A stretch of 64,000 nucleotides of DNA. Source: Microbacterium hominis. GTDB taxonomy: Bacteria; Actinomycetota; Actinomycetes; Actinomycetales; Microbacteriaceae. Location: contig NZ_CP054038.1 of the NCBI RefSeq assembly GCF_013282805.1, forward strand, positions 3,286,001 through 3,350,000, in the 5' to 3' direction. Below, one piece after another: positions 8,200 through 16,716 of this stretch. Position 1 is the first letter of the stretch, and each line of letters begins with the position of its first letter. The notes below the pieces were generated by a model. That model had not been told where the DNA came from. It was given only the letters and a program-made list of their open reading frames with translations, and did no database searches. The position numbers were made by a program, and so were the translations under genes.

Positions 8200-10632
8200 T
8201 CAGTGGGTTGCGGCGAGTGCGGGCGAGAGGACGACCGTCGCTTCGCCGTGATGTGTGCTGCGGGCGGTCACCACGATGTCGCCGACGTCGGCGGTGCGGC
8301 GGATCGCCGCGAGCGCTCGTCCGCGGTACGTCGTCTGCGTCGGGCTCGTGAAGCGCTCCTCGGTGATGGGTCGGGCGGTTCCGAAGCCGGCAATCTCTCC
8401 CGGACCCTCGATCGCAAGGGTGATCACGTCGGTCGTCGCCGAGTCGATGGTGCCGTCAGTATCGCCGAGTCCGACCTGCACGAAGGACAGCTCGTCACCG
8501 CCGGTCGACTGCTCGGCCCGCAGCTGAACGGCCACCTCGGAAGCGCTGCGCAGGGTGGACCGGCCGATCTCTGCGCCGTTGCGGTACGCGACGGCCGTCA
8601 ACTCGCCAGGCTCGTAGGGGGTCCGGAACCGTGCGACGAAGGATTTCTTCACGCCTGCCCGCTTGCGCCCCAGCGTGCGCCCGTTCAGCAGCAGCTCGAC
8701 GTGATCTCCGTGCGAGTAGACCTCGACATCCGCCGTCCCCCGCAGCGCACCCCACGACCAGCTCGGCATCGCGTCGGTCGACAGCCACGGCGTCCTGTTG
8801 GCGCGCTGGCCTGCCTTGTCCAGCGGCCGCACCGCGATGCCGGGTGTGTCTGTGGTCTGCCAGACGGCCTGGGCGAGGGACAGCAGCGCACCGGGGTGGC
8901 CGGTGATGTCGAACACGCCGGCTCCCGCGAGGATGCCGGGGAAAGGCTTGCTGATACCCCCGACCTCGCTTCCGTAACTCCAGTAGCCGAGGCCGACCTC
9001 ACCCAGGTAGTCCCACCCGGTCCAGTTGAAGTCGCCGATGACACCCGGAACCTTCGTGACACGCTTCCAGATCGCGGGGAGGTCACCGGGCATCGACTCG
9101 GTGCCGAGGATCACACGGTTCGGATAGCGCTTGCGGGCGCCGGGGTAGCTCGCGTAGGCGTAGTTGTAGCCGGCGACGTCGACCGCGGCGAAGGCATCCC
9201 GCGTCGCGTGGTCTGCGGCAGGGAGCAGTGAAGCCCCCACCATCAGTCGACCGAGCTTGGCAGTGATCAGGTTCGCTGCCGTGCTCGTCGCCTCTCGACG
9301 CTCAGGCGGTGCATTCTCCGCGCCGGCGTCTGCTCCGGTCTTGGCCGCAGCCTTCGCATTGGCTGCAGCCGCCTTCGTCGACATCATCGCGAGCAGAGGA
9401 TTGACAGCGAGCGTGGTGGGTCGAGTCGGGTCGCTCGCGTAAACGTACGCGTGGATGTCCCGGGCCAGAGCGGCGCCCTCGGCAGTGGCGGCTTCGGCGA
9501 TCTCGTTGCCGATCGAGTACATGATCACCGACGGCCGGTTGCGGTCCTTGGCGATCATCGAGTCGACATCGTCTCGCCACTCGTCGCGGAAACGGGCCGA
9601 GCCGTCGCCGGCGGTCTTGCGGGCGAACCACACGTCGGTGAGTTCATCCATGACGTAGAGGCCGAGTTCGTCGCAGGCGTCGAGGAAGTGGCGGGACAGC
9701 GGGTTGTGGGCGCTGCGGATCGCGTTGTATCCGGCATCTTTCAGCGCACGGGCGCGGCGGTGCTCAGCGGTGGCGTAGGTGGCGGCGCCGAGGATGCCGT
9801 TGTCGTGGTGCACAGCTGCGCCGCGCAACAGCACAGTGTGACCGTTGATGCGCAGGCCATGCTGCGGGTCGATGGAGATCGTGCGCAGGCCGAGGCGCAG
9901 GGATCGCTCATCCCCGGTCACGCCATCGGATACGAGCGCCACCTTGACGTCGTACAGCGTCGGAGATTCCGCGGACCACAGCTGCGCAGCCGGCACCGTG
10001 AACCGAATCTCACCGTGTCCGGTCGCCGGGATCGGCGCCTCCGCCTGCAGGATGACCGCACCGTCGAGCGAGAGCTCCACGACCGCCACCGCACCACCTT
10101 CACCGATGCCCTCCGCATCGATGAACACGTCGACCTCAGCATCCTCGGCAGCAGCGGTGGTGACGAACCGAAGACCGTCGCGGGCGATCCGCACCGGCCC
10201 CTGCGCCTCGAGCCACACCGGCCGGTAGATTCCGGCACCGCTGTACCACCGGTCCGTCGGTACAGCGACCATGTCGACAAGCACCTCGATGACAGCCTCT
10301 GCGCCGGGTCGGACACCGGTCAGCGGTGCGGTGAACTCCCGGTAGCCGTTGCGATTGGCGGCGACCTCGCGACCATCGAGCAGGACCCGGGTGTCTCCCT
10401 GGACGCCTTCGAACAGAAGCGAGTATCGGGTGGTCGCGGCATCGGCAGGAACGCGCCACGTCTTGATGTACCGATACGTGCCGCCGGGGAAGAAGCCCCC
10501 ATGGCCCTCGGTCGCAGCATCCGCCGCTCGCTGCTCTCCGATCATCGCGTCGTGCGGGAGCGCGACCGAGACGGCGTCACCCTCCGGCGTGCGTGCGAAG
10601 GCCCAGCCGTCGTGGAATCGGGTGGTGCTCAT
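8200..10632 (-). CDS. GH2 beta-galactosidase-type glycosidase
   Basis: An 810-residue GH2 enzyme: jelly-roll domain (FHDGWAF, FFPGGTYRY), immunoglobulin-like domain, a TIM barrel with the acid/base Glu about 377 in YSIGNEI and the nucleophile Glu about 512 in ILGTESMPG, then C-terminal beta domains resembling DUF4982 and related modules. The pair of Glu residues shows it should be active. GH2 also contains beta-glucuronidases and mannosidases, so galactosidase is the default name only. It starts 3 bases after the GH1 stop and has a weak ribosome site, which implies coupling. A low-complexity Ala/Lys stretch (about residues 418-432) interrupts the barrel. Confidence 0.9.
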   Translation of the reverse strand: MSTTRFHDGWAFARTPEGDAVSVALPHDAMIGEQRAADAATEGHGGFFPGGTYRYIKTWRVPADAATTRYSLLFEGVQGDTRVLLDGREVAANRNGYREFTAPLTGVRPGAEAVIEVLVDMVAVPTDRWYSGAGIYRPVWLEAQGPVRIARDGLRFVTTAAAEDAEVDVFIDAEGIGEGGAVAVVELSLDGAVILQAEAPIPATGHGEIRFTVPAAQLWSAESPTLYDVKVALVSDGVTGDERSLRLGLRTISIDPQHGLRINGHTVLLRGAAVHHDNGILGAATYATAEHRRARALKDAGYNAIRSAHNPLSRHFLDACDELGLYVMDELTDVWFARKTAGDGSARFRDEWRDDVDSMIAKDRNRPSVIMYSIGNEIAEAATAEGAALARDIHAYVYASDPTRPTTLAVNPLLAMMSTKAAAANAKAAAKTGADAGAENAPPERREATSTAANLITAKLGRLMVGASLLPAADHATRDAFAAVDVAGYNYAYASYPGARKRYPNRVILGTESMPGDLPAIWKRVTKVPGVIGDFNWTGWDYLGEVGLGYWSYGSEVGGISKPFPGILAGAGVFDITGHPGALLSLAQAVWQTTDTPGIAVRPLDKAGQRANRTPWLSTDAMPSWSWGALRGTADVEVYSHGDHVELLLNGRTLGRKRAGVKKSFVARFRTPYEPGELTAVAYRNGAEIGRSTLRSASEVAVQLRAEQSTGGDELSFVQVGLGDTDGTIDSATTDVITLAIEGPGEIAGFGTARPITEERFTSPTQTTYRGRALAAIRRTADVGDIVVTARSTHHGEATVVLSPALAATH

Positions 10633-10635
10633 GGT

Positions 10636-11877
10636 TCAGACCTGCAGTTCTTCAGCGACAGTGGGGAGGTCGGCACCGTTGCTCTGCGCGATCGCGCCCA
10701 GCCACGCCAGACTCGTCTTCGGTGTGCGCACGAACGTCTCACGGTCGACAGCGATGAGACCGAATGTCGGCCCCCAGTGACCCCATTCGTAGTTGTCCAG
10801 GAGCGACCAGTGCAGGTATCCGCGGACGTCCACCCCGTCGTGCATGGCCTCTTCGAGGTGCGTGAGGGCTTCTGCGGTGTAGGCGATGCGTCTCGCGTCG
10901 TCGGGGGTGGCGATGCCGTTCTCGGTCACCAGGACGGGCACGCCCGAGACTGCGGCGGCGTGACGGACCGCGGTCGCGAGAGAATCGGGGCGGTAGGCGG
11001 TGCCGACCATCGTGTTGTCGGGATGGCCGGGATGGGGAACGAGCCCGTTCTTGTCGACGCGCTGCGCCGAGTAGGACTGCACGCCGACGAAGTCGTCGCC
11101 GCGGGATGCCTCGAGGTAGACGTCTTCGTAGGCGTAGCGCACTTCGACCAGCTTCTGCTCGTCTTCCGGATCGGCATAGAACGCGCCGTTGGCGATCGAC
11201 CACCCGACCTTCGCCGACGTACGCTCACGGAGGATGTCGCGCGCTGCCTGATGTGCGGCGATCAGCGGTGCGGCGTGGCCGATGGTCGGCACGGGCAGTG
11301 CGGCGGCGATGCGGTCGCGGTCGGAGTCGGCCTCAACGGTCGGGCTCTGCCAGTCGGGCGCGGCGTCCGATCGCATCGCCTCCATGACCATGGTCATCAT
11401 GGCGAGCATGTTGGGCTCGTTGATGGTGACGACCCATTCAACGCCGTCGAGGATCTCCGTGACCTTCTCGACGTAGGCGCTGAAACGCTCGGTCGCCTGG
11501 GGCGACGCCCACCCGCCCTCGTGCGCGAACCATGCAGGCATGCTGAAGTGGTTCAGAGTGACCACGGGCGTGACCCGGGCCGCGAGGCAGGTGTCGATCA
11601 TGCGCCGGTAGTGCGCGAGTTCTGCACGGGAGAAGCTGCCCTGGCGCGGCTCGACCCTCGCCCACTCGATCCCGAATCGGTAAGCATCAAGGCCGGCTTC
11701 GGCGAGCAGAGCGATGTCCTCGGAGTACCGGTGGTAGCTGTCGACGGCGTCACCGCTGAGCTCCATGCCGGGCATCATGCCTTCGCGGGCCCACCAGTCG
11801 CTGGTGGTGTTGTTTCCTTCGATCTGGTGCGGTGCCGTCGAGGCGCCCCACAGGAACTCGTCGGGGAAGGAAGTCAT
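10636..11877 (-). CDS. GH1 beta-glucosidase
   Basis: A 413-residue family 1 glycosidase. FLWGASTAPHQIEG marks the N terminus, the acid/base Glu is about 154 in TINEPN, and the nucleophile Glu about 319 in VTENG; the terminal SLLDNYEWGHWGPTFGL is the GH1 aglycone/sugar site signature. At 413 residues it is somewhat short for the family (usually 440-480). There is no signal peptide. It follows the MFS symporter after a strong hairpin at 11913-11944 and is the first glycosidase in that operon. It likely cleaves beta-glucosides or related glycosides brought in by the symporter. Confidence 0.94.
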   Translation of the reverse strand: MTSFPDEFLWGASTAPHQIEGNNTTSDWWAREGMMPGMELSGDAVDSYHRYSEDIALLAEAGLDAYRFGIEWARVEPRQGSFSRAELAHYRRMIDTCLAARVTPVVTLNHFSMPAWFAHEGGWASPQATERFSAYVEKVTEILDGVEWVVTINEPNMLAMMTMVMEAMRSDAAPDWQSPTVEADSDRDRIAAALPVPTIGHAAPLIAAHQAARDILRERTSAKVGWSIANGAFYADPEDEQKLVEVRYAYEDVYLEASRGDDFVGVQSYSAQRVDKNGLVPHPGHPDNTMVGTAYRPDSLATAVRHAAAVSGVPVLVTENGIATPDDARRIAYTAEALTHLEEAMHDGVDVRGYLHWSLLDNYEWGHWGPTFGLIAVDRETFVRTPKTSLAWLGAIAQSNGADLPTVAEELQV

Positions 11878-11912
11878 GCGTCACTCTCATTCACAGATGC
11901 GGAGATTCGGGA

Positions 11913-11944
11913 TGGGCGGCAGGGGTGTATATCCCTGCCGCCCA
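11913..11944. terminator. Intra-operon hairpin between MFS symporter and GH1
   Basis: A perfect 12-bp inverted repeat (TGGGCGGCAGGG and its complement) around an 8-base A/T-rich loop. There is no T-run, so it may be a partial terminator or an mRNA-stabilising stem that sets transporter and glycosidase levels apart. Confidence 0.55.
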
Positions 11945-11949
11945 GACGG

Positions 11950-13392
11950 TCAGATCTTGATCGTGCTGGTGTCCGAGTGGACTCCGGCAGCAAGGTCCTC
12001 CTGAATGGCCGGCAGGTGCTTCTCGACCTTGTAGAGGTAGCTGAGGGCGAACATCGCCACCGTGACGATCAACGGCATCACCGAGTACAGGCTGATGATC
12101 GCGCCGCTCGCCTCGGTCGACTGCGCGTCGAGCAGACCGTTGTAGCCGACGACTCCCATGGTGATTCCCACGATCGCCGAGGCGAGCCCCTGGCCCACCT
12201 TGCTGGCGAAGCCCTGGATCGAGTTGGTGACCGCATCGACTCGCCTGCCGGACTTCCACTCGCCGTAGGTCATCGCCTGGATCATGAAGAACCCGACGAG
12301 CATCGTCACGACCGTAGTGAACGAACCGAGCAGCTGTCCGATGACGACCATCGGGAGCGACGTGGGCGCGACGAGCACCATGAGGTAGCCGACGGCGGCG
12401 AGACCGAGTCCGATGCGAACGAAGTTCATCGCGCCGATCGTGCGCACCGCGACCGGGAACATCAGGTAGACCAGCGGGATGATGATGCCGCCGAGCGACA
12501 CCAGAGACAGCAGCCCCAGGTCGCCGAGGATGTACTTGAAGAAGTAGGCGCCGACGATCGCGTTCGCTCCGATGACGATGTTCGCGAGCAGCACGATGGC
12601 CGAGAAGATGAAGACGAACTTGTTCTCGAACACCGCCCTCACCGTGCCCTTGAAGCCGAGACGCTCCTCGGTGACGTGGTCGGTCTCGTCCTCCGGGAGT
12701 TCCTTGATCGTGAAGAACCGGATGAGGCCGACGAGCATGAGCGGGATGCCGTAGACCGCGGCGATCAGGGTCCACCCGCCGGGCTGGGTGCCCCAGGATG
12801 CCATGAGCTGCGGCAGCATGATGCTCGCGATCGCGGCGACGAGGATGATGAAGACGCCCTGACGGGACAGCACCTTGGCGTACTGCACGTCGCCGCGGAT
12901 CGAGCGCTTCAGGTAGACCGCCTCGGACGCGTTGAGGAACGTGGCGCACACGGAGTTGATCAGCGCGTACAGCACGAAGAGGTAGGTCGCCTGCCAGAAC
13001 GTCTTCATCTCGGGCGTCGAGAAGATGGCGATCGTGAGCAGCCACAGCGGGATGAGGAAGAGCTCGTACGGGCGAGCCTTGCCCCATCGCGTGTGGGTGC
13101 GGTCGATGACGAAGCCCGCGACGAGATCGGTGATCCCGTCGAAGATCTTCGCCGCGAGGAACAGGCCGCCGACGAGCGCCGGGGCGAGTCCGACGATGTC
13201 GGTCGCGTAGAACGTGAGCTGCAGCATCACGACCACGTTCACGGCGAGCGCGAACCCTCGGGTCGAGAACCGCAGGGAGAAGAACGGGGGAAGCTTTCTG
13301 CTTGTCGGCAGTGCCGTCTGCGGGTCAGCGCCGGCGACGTTGACCTCGCTCGGCTCGGCGGCGCCGGCAGTACCGGTTCGGGTGTCAGACAT
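11950..13392 (-). CDS. MFS sugar symporter (GPH-like)
   Basis: A 480-residue integral membrane protein with about twelve helices. Motifs typical of the glycoside-pentoside-hexuronide:cation symporters are visible: IDRTHTRWGKARPYELF after the second helix and DAVTNSIQGFASKVGQGL in the C-terminal half. The ATG at 13392 is preferred because GGAGA lies 7-8 bases upstream; a GTG two codons earlier sits too close to it. It heads an operon with GH1, GH2, GH3 and a six-hairpin glycosidase and faces a LacI gene across two palindromic operators. It probably imports an intact oligosaccharide or glycoside. Confidence 0.88.
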   Translation of the reverse strand: MSDTRTGTAGAAEPSEVNVAGADPQTALPTSRKLPPFFSLRFSTRGFALAVNVVVMLQLTFYATDIVGLAPALVGGLFLAAKIFDGITDLVAGFVIDRTHTRWGKARPYELFLIPLWLLTIAIFSTPEMKTFWQATYLFVLYALINSVCATFLNASEAVYLKRSIRGDVQYAKVLSRQGVFIILVAAIASIMLPQLMASWGTQPGGWTLIAAVYGIPLMLVGLIRFFTIKELPEDETDHVTEERLGFKGTVRAVFENKFVFIFSAIVLLANIVIGANAIVGAYFFKYILGDLGLLSLVSLGGIIIPLVYLMFPVAVRTIGAMNFVRIGLGLAAVGYLMVLVAPTSLPMVVIGQLLGSFTTVVTMLVGFFMIQAMTYGEWKSGRRVDAVTNSIQGFASKVGQGLASAIVGITMGVVGYNGLLDAQSTEASGAIISLYSVMPLIVTVAMFALSYLYKVEKHLPAIQEDLAAGVHSDTSTIKI

Positions 13393-13430
13393 GTGCACTC
13401 TCCGTTGAGGGGTGGATGTTGCGTGATCGC

Positions 13431-13446
13431 GTTATCACGTGACAAC
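13431..13446. promoter_or_regulatory. LacI-type operator (site 1) in the symporter/lacI divergent gap
   Basis: GTTATCACGTGACAAC is palindromic in 14 of 16 positions. A sister site lies at 13466-13481, 35 bp away centre to centre. Both lie between the divergent symporter operon and the LacI gene at 13526, as expected for a repressor controlling both directions. Confidence 0.7.
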
Positions 13447-13465
13447 GGTCAGTAGAACACGTAGG

Positions 13466-13481
13466 GTTATCACGTGTCAAC
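13466..13481. promoter_or_regulatory. LacI-type operator (site 2) in the symporter/lacI divergent gap
   Basis: GTTATCACGTGTCAAC matches the site at 13431-13446 in 15 of 16 positions and shares its central TCACGTG. It overlaps the likely promoter of the LacI gene. Confidence 0.7.
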
Positions 13482-13525
13482 CCTGGTTGGGTAGGTAGGA
13501 TTTCTTCGATGGAGAGGATCTCTTC

Positions 13526-14482
13526 GTGAATGCGACCAGCTCCGACGTTGCAAAGCACGCAGGCGTCTCCCGTGCCACGGTCAGCCAGGTCCTCAATGGC
13601 TATGCCGAACGCTTCGCTCCGGAGACTGCGGCCAAGGTGTTCGCCTCCGCGACCGCGCTCGGCTATGAGCCCTCAGCGGCAGGCCGCGCGCTCCGCCGTG
13701 GATCGAGTGACTTCGTCGTCGCCCTCCTGCCGCACACGACCTTCGGCGGCAATCTGCAGGACCTGTTCGAGCAGATGACCGTCACGCTCGCCGACCACGG
13801 CTACACGCTCGTGCTGCGGATGTCCGGGTCGGCGGCATCCACCCTCGACAGGATGATCGCCGGCATGAAGCCCGCAGCGGTGTTCTCACTCACGCCGTTC
13901 ACGGCCACCGAGAAGGCTGTGCTGAACCGTCGAAATGTGCTCGCCGTCGACCCACCCAGCGTGTCAGCCGTGGATTACAACCGGGCGATCGGCCGGATGC
14001 AGGGACTCGCGCTCGCGGACGCAGGGCACCGACGTCTCGCGTTCGCCCACTTGCGCGATGAACGCCAGGACCCGTTCGGCTTCGCTCGAGAAGAGGGACT
14101 CCGAGACGTCGCCCATGAGCGCGAGCTGGAGGAGATAGAGGTCATCGATGTGATGATCGACCTCGACTCCGCGCTCGCCGCATTGGACTCGCTGACCACA
14201 CCGGGCATCGCGGTCGCTTGCTACAACGACGACGTGGCAATGGCTCTGCTGGCCGCGGCACGTGTGCGAGGCCTCGATGTTCCTCGCGATGTCGCCGTCA
14301 TCGGAATGGACCGCAGCGACCTTTCGAGAATTGCCGTACCGCGCCTGACCACGATCGAATATGACATCGCGAGCGCCGCGAGCGCCGGCGTAGCCAGCCT
14401 TCTCCAGGCGTTGGGCGCCGGCACTCCTCAACCCGCCTCTGCTCCAGCGTTCCTCACGTTGGTTCGAGGCGATACCGTCTGA
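13526..14482 (+). CDS. LacI-family transcriptional regulator (symporter-glycosidase operon)
   Basis: A 318-residue LacI/GalR protein. The HTH is at the very N terminus (SSDVAKHAGVSRATVSQVLN), followed by a hinge with RALRRGSSD and a sugar-sensing domain ending in VIGMDRSDLSRIAVPRLTTI. GTG at 13526 is the start, with GGAGAGGA 8-15 bases upstream. It is divergent from the MFS-GH1-GH2-GH3 operon and two matching palindromes lie in the gap, so it is the probable repressor of that operon and of itself. The inducer is likely a sugar released from the imported glycoside. Confidence 0.92.
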   Translation: MNATSSDVAKHAGVSRATVSQVLNGYAERFAPETAAKVFASATALGYEPSAAGRALRRGSSDFVVALLPHTTFGGNLQDLFEQMTVTLADHGYTLVLRMSGSAASTLDRMIAGMKPAAVFSLTPFTATEKAVLNRRNVLAVDPPSVSAVDYNRAIGRMQGLALADAGHRRLAFAHLRDERQDPFGFAREEGLRDVAHERELEEIEVIDVMIDLDSALAALDSLTTPGIAVACYNDDVAMALLAAARVRGLDVPRDVAVIGMDRSDLSRIAVPRLTTIEYDIASAASAGVASLLQALGAGTPQPASAPAFLTLVRGDTV

Positions 14483-14602
14483 GACCGAATCACGCCGCCG
14501 CAGCAGAGACCTCGACGTCGAAATCCTCGAGCGCGATGCCACGGAAGTCGGGGCCTGGCACACCGAGCGAGAGGCCCGGACACAGGAGCGGTGAGGCCCG
14601 GG

Positions 14603-14965
14603 TCAGCGGGGCTCGACGCGCAGCGTTGTCTTCTTCGCCGTAGGGCTGGTGATGGCCTGGCTGGGTGATCCGGTGCCGTACTTCGCGAAGTAGGCGGCGT
14701 CCACGGCGTCGTCTCGGCGGGGATCGAGAATGTACTTCACCTCGCGAGTGGTTGCTCCCCATCGGAGGAATCCCTCGAAGTGGCGCGCGACGCCTTTGTA
14801 CCACTCCCCGGACTCGCCTTTGACCGAACGCAGGTACAGCACTCCATCGACAACGACATGCCACACGATCGTCAATGTCCGTGACGATCCATCGGCGCGG
14901 CGCCCCGCAACTCGCACCTCGCCGGCGCGGTCGAGTTCACTGAGCTCGGCATCGGTCCAGTTCAT
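14603..14965 (-). CDS. DUF2255-family protein
   Basis: A 120-residue soluble protein with the pattern ELDRAGEVRVAGRRADGSSR, IVWHVVVDGVLYLRSVKG and WYKGVARHFEGF, which fits DUF2255, a small family related to split-barrel nitroreductase/flavin-binding folds. No function is established. Its ATG (14965-14963) overlaps the stop of a decayed regulator remnant upstream (ATGA), so it once was the second gene of an XRE-regulator/DUF2255 pair and may now lack its original promoter. The gap 14483-14602 before the LacI end shows nothing recognisable. Confidence 0.75.
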   Translation of the reverse strand: MNWTDAELSELDRAGEVRVAGRRADGSSRTLTIVWHVVVDGVLYLRSVKGESGEWYKGVARHFEGFLRWGATTREVKYILDPRRDDAVDAAYFAKYGTGSPSQAITSPTAKKTTLRVEPR

Positions 14966-15260
14966 GGTCTCTTCTCCCCTTCAGCTGCAGGCGCGGTCTC
15001 GCGTGTCGCCGCCCAGGACGCCGGCATCCCCAGGCCGTCCGCGGAAGGCGTGCCGGCGGTAACGGTGTAGACGTTGAGGAAGAGGGCCTGGTTCGCTCGG
15101 CAGCCCTATGGACTCGAAGTTCAGGTCGAGACCGCCCACGACGGGGTGATGCGCTGGTGCCGAAATTGTCGTGCCGACCGTTGCGCGCCCACGCCGGTGC
15201 TTCTGTCATCGCGTGCCCCACCTGCTGAACGGCCGGGCGCACTGCGGTCGACATCTTGCG
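14962..15260 (-). pseudogene. Decayed MmyB-type XRE regulator (C-terminal pieces)
   Basis: Three minus-strand fragments in different frames spell parts of the ligand-binding C-terminal domain of XRE regulators of the MmyB-like class: TAVRPAVQQVGHAMTEAPAW, then HHPVVGGLDLNFESIGL, then LFLNVYTVTAGTPSADGLG with SWAATRET at the end. The middle of the domain and the whole HTH are missing and at least two frame changes are needed, so the gene is dead. It occupies most of the 15.0-15.4 kb stretch that otherwise has no gene, and its stop overlaps the DUF2255 start. Confidence 0.6.
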
Positions 15261-15393
15261 CGTGGAGAGGAACCCTTTCACCCCGGCCCGCATATCTCCC
15301 ATGGGACCACGGTATGCGGCGACACGTCGAGATGGGAGGCCCGGTGGCTGGCAACGCGCCCATGGGGCTCTCGGGCGGTGGCATCCTGGACGG

Positions 15394-16647
15394 ATGTCTT
15401 TGGCCCGCGACATCCCGAACGTTCTCGCCTCGTTCCGCACGACCAGACGCGACATGTGGGACTGGCGATCGGTGCAGAACTACGCCTTCGAAGCCGAACA
15501 AGGGGTGTCGCTCCTGGCGGACATGGCCGACGACTACGGCGCCGAGGGCGTGATCCCCGTTGTGCAGAAGGCGATCGCGAGCACCTTCCGCGTCCTCATG
15601 CGCGCCGACGACTCCGGCGGACTCATCCAGCTCGTCATCCAGGAACTGCTGAACCTGCATGCCGAGCTGTGCACTCAGAGCCCGCCAGCGCCGGCCACAC
15701 TGACCGGGTGGATCCAGAAGCAGCAGTTCGGCGAACTCGGCGAGTACTTCTCGGTGGACGTCGTCGACTACGCCGACGCTCTCGGCCCAGCCGGCATCGT
15801 GAGGTTCGAAGCGCACCTCGACAAGCGACGACAGGTGCTGACCACTCCTTTCGACGGGCGCCCCGACCCGGAGTTCACGCACGACGACGAGTGGCATGCC
15901 CGCCATGCCGTGCTCTACAACCTGCAGCGCCTCGCCGTGCTGCGTGGTGACGAGGAAGCGATCGTCCGCGCTTACGGCGGAGACATGCCGCGCGCCCATA
16001 CGCACGCCGCCGCCGCGAAAGCGCTCCGTGAGGCCGGACTGCTTGACCGCGCGACCGTCATCGCTCACGAGGGCATGACCCTCCCCGGCGGCCCGCACCA
16101 ACAGCAGGAGTGCGGCGAACTCTGGGCCGCCCTGGCCATCGACACAGGCACGGATGCCGCGGACGCAGCCTCCGAGGTGTTCGAACGATGGCCCAACGCG
16201 GCCAATGCGCAGGCGTGGGAGTCCGCTTCAGGACCAGGCTGGCCAGCGATCCGCGAGCACGCGATCGATCGGATGCGCGAACGCCCGTGGGAGCTGATCG
16301 CCTACCTGATCGACGCGCACGACATCCCCCGCGCATGGGCAGAAGGACTCCGCGCGGCCGAGAACGGCGCGTCGATTCACCCCCAGCAGTGGGATGACCT
16401 GGTCGACCGGTACAGCAAGATCGATCCTGTGGCCGTACTCCCCGTGATGGCGCAGCTCATCGACGACCGGCTGATCGAGGCGAACACCCGCGCCTACCCC
16501 GGCGCGGTACGCAGGATGAAGAAACTCCGCGCCGCCGCACGAGCAGCCGGCCGCCCAGAGATCGCCGACGAGTACCTCGCCGAGGTGCGCCGAAGGAACG
16601 CCCGGCGCCCGTCCCTGATCCAGCGAATGGATGCCGCCGGGCTCTGA
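15394..16647 (+). CDS. Hypothetical helical protein, SWIM/TPR-associated C terminus
   Basis: A 417-residue predicted soluble, alpha-helical protein that I do not recognise by name. Its C-terminal third (YPGAVRRMKKLRAAARAAG ... YLAEVRRRNARRPSLIQRM) resembles the tail of TPR-like SWIM-zinc-finger proteins and DUF6880-like proteins, but no Cys/His zinc site is present. The start is set at ATG 15394 because the upstream in-frame extension is Arg/Pro-rich and looks non-coding. It stands alone between the DUF2255/MmyB remnant and a convergent GH78 gene. The 69-base gap after it shows a weak hairpin only. Confidence 0.65.
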   Translation: MSLARDIPNVLASFRTTRRDMWDWRSVQNYAFEAEQGVSLLADMADDYGAEGVIPVVQKAIASTFRVLMRADDSGGLIQLVIQELLNLHAELCTQSPPAPATLTGWIQKQQFGELGEYFSVDVVDYADALGPAGIVRFEAHLDKRRQVLTTPFDGRPDPEFTHDDEWHARHAVLYNLQRLAVLRGDEEAIVRAYGGDMPRAHTHAAAAKALREAGLLDRATVIAHEGMTLPGGPHQQQECGELWAALAIDTGTDAADAASEVFERWPNAANAQAWESASGPGWPAIREHAIDRMRERPWELIAYLIDAHDIPRAWAEGLRAAENGASIHPQQWDDLVDRYSKIDPVAVLPVMAQLIDDRLIEANTRAYPGAVRRMKKLRAAARAAGRPEIADEYLAEVRRRNARRPSLIQRMDAAGL

Positions 16648-16716
16648 CGCGAAGTGCGAGTCCGATGGCGGACCCGGCGGTGACCGCCCGGCGGAGGCGA
16701 GTTGCACGGCAACACG

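Noticed and set aside
9451..13455. A 1334-codon plus-strand open frame
   Set aside because: It is the antisense shadow of GH2, GH1 and the MFS symporter; the translation is Arg/Val/Gly/Asp-rich with no family features, and the minus-strand genes have full catalytic motifs.
15121..16101. A 326-codon minus-strand frame
   Set aside because: Antisense to the helical hypothetical gene; its composition is typical of a shadow frame.
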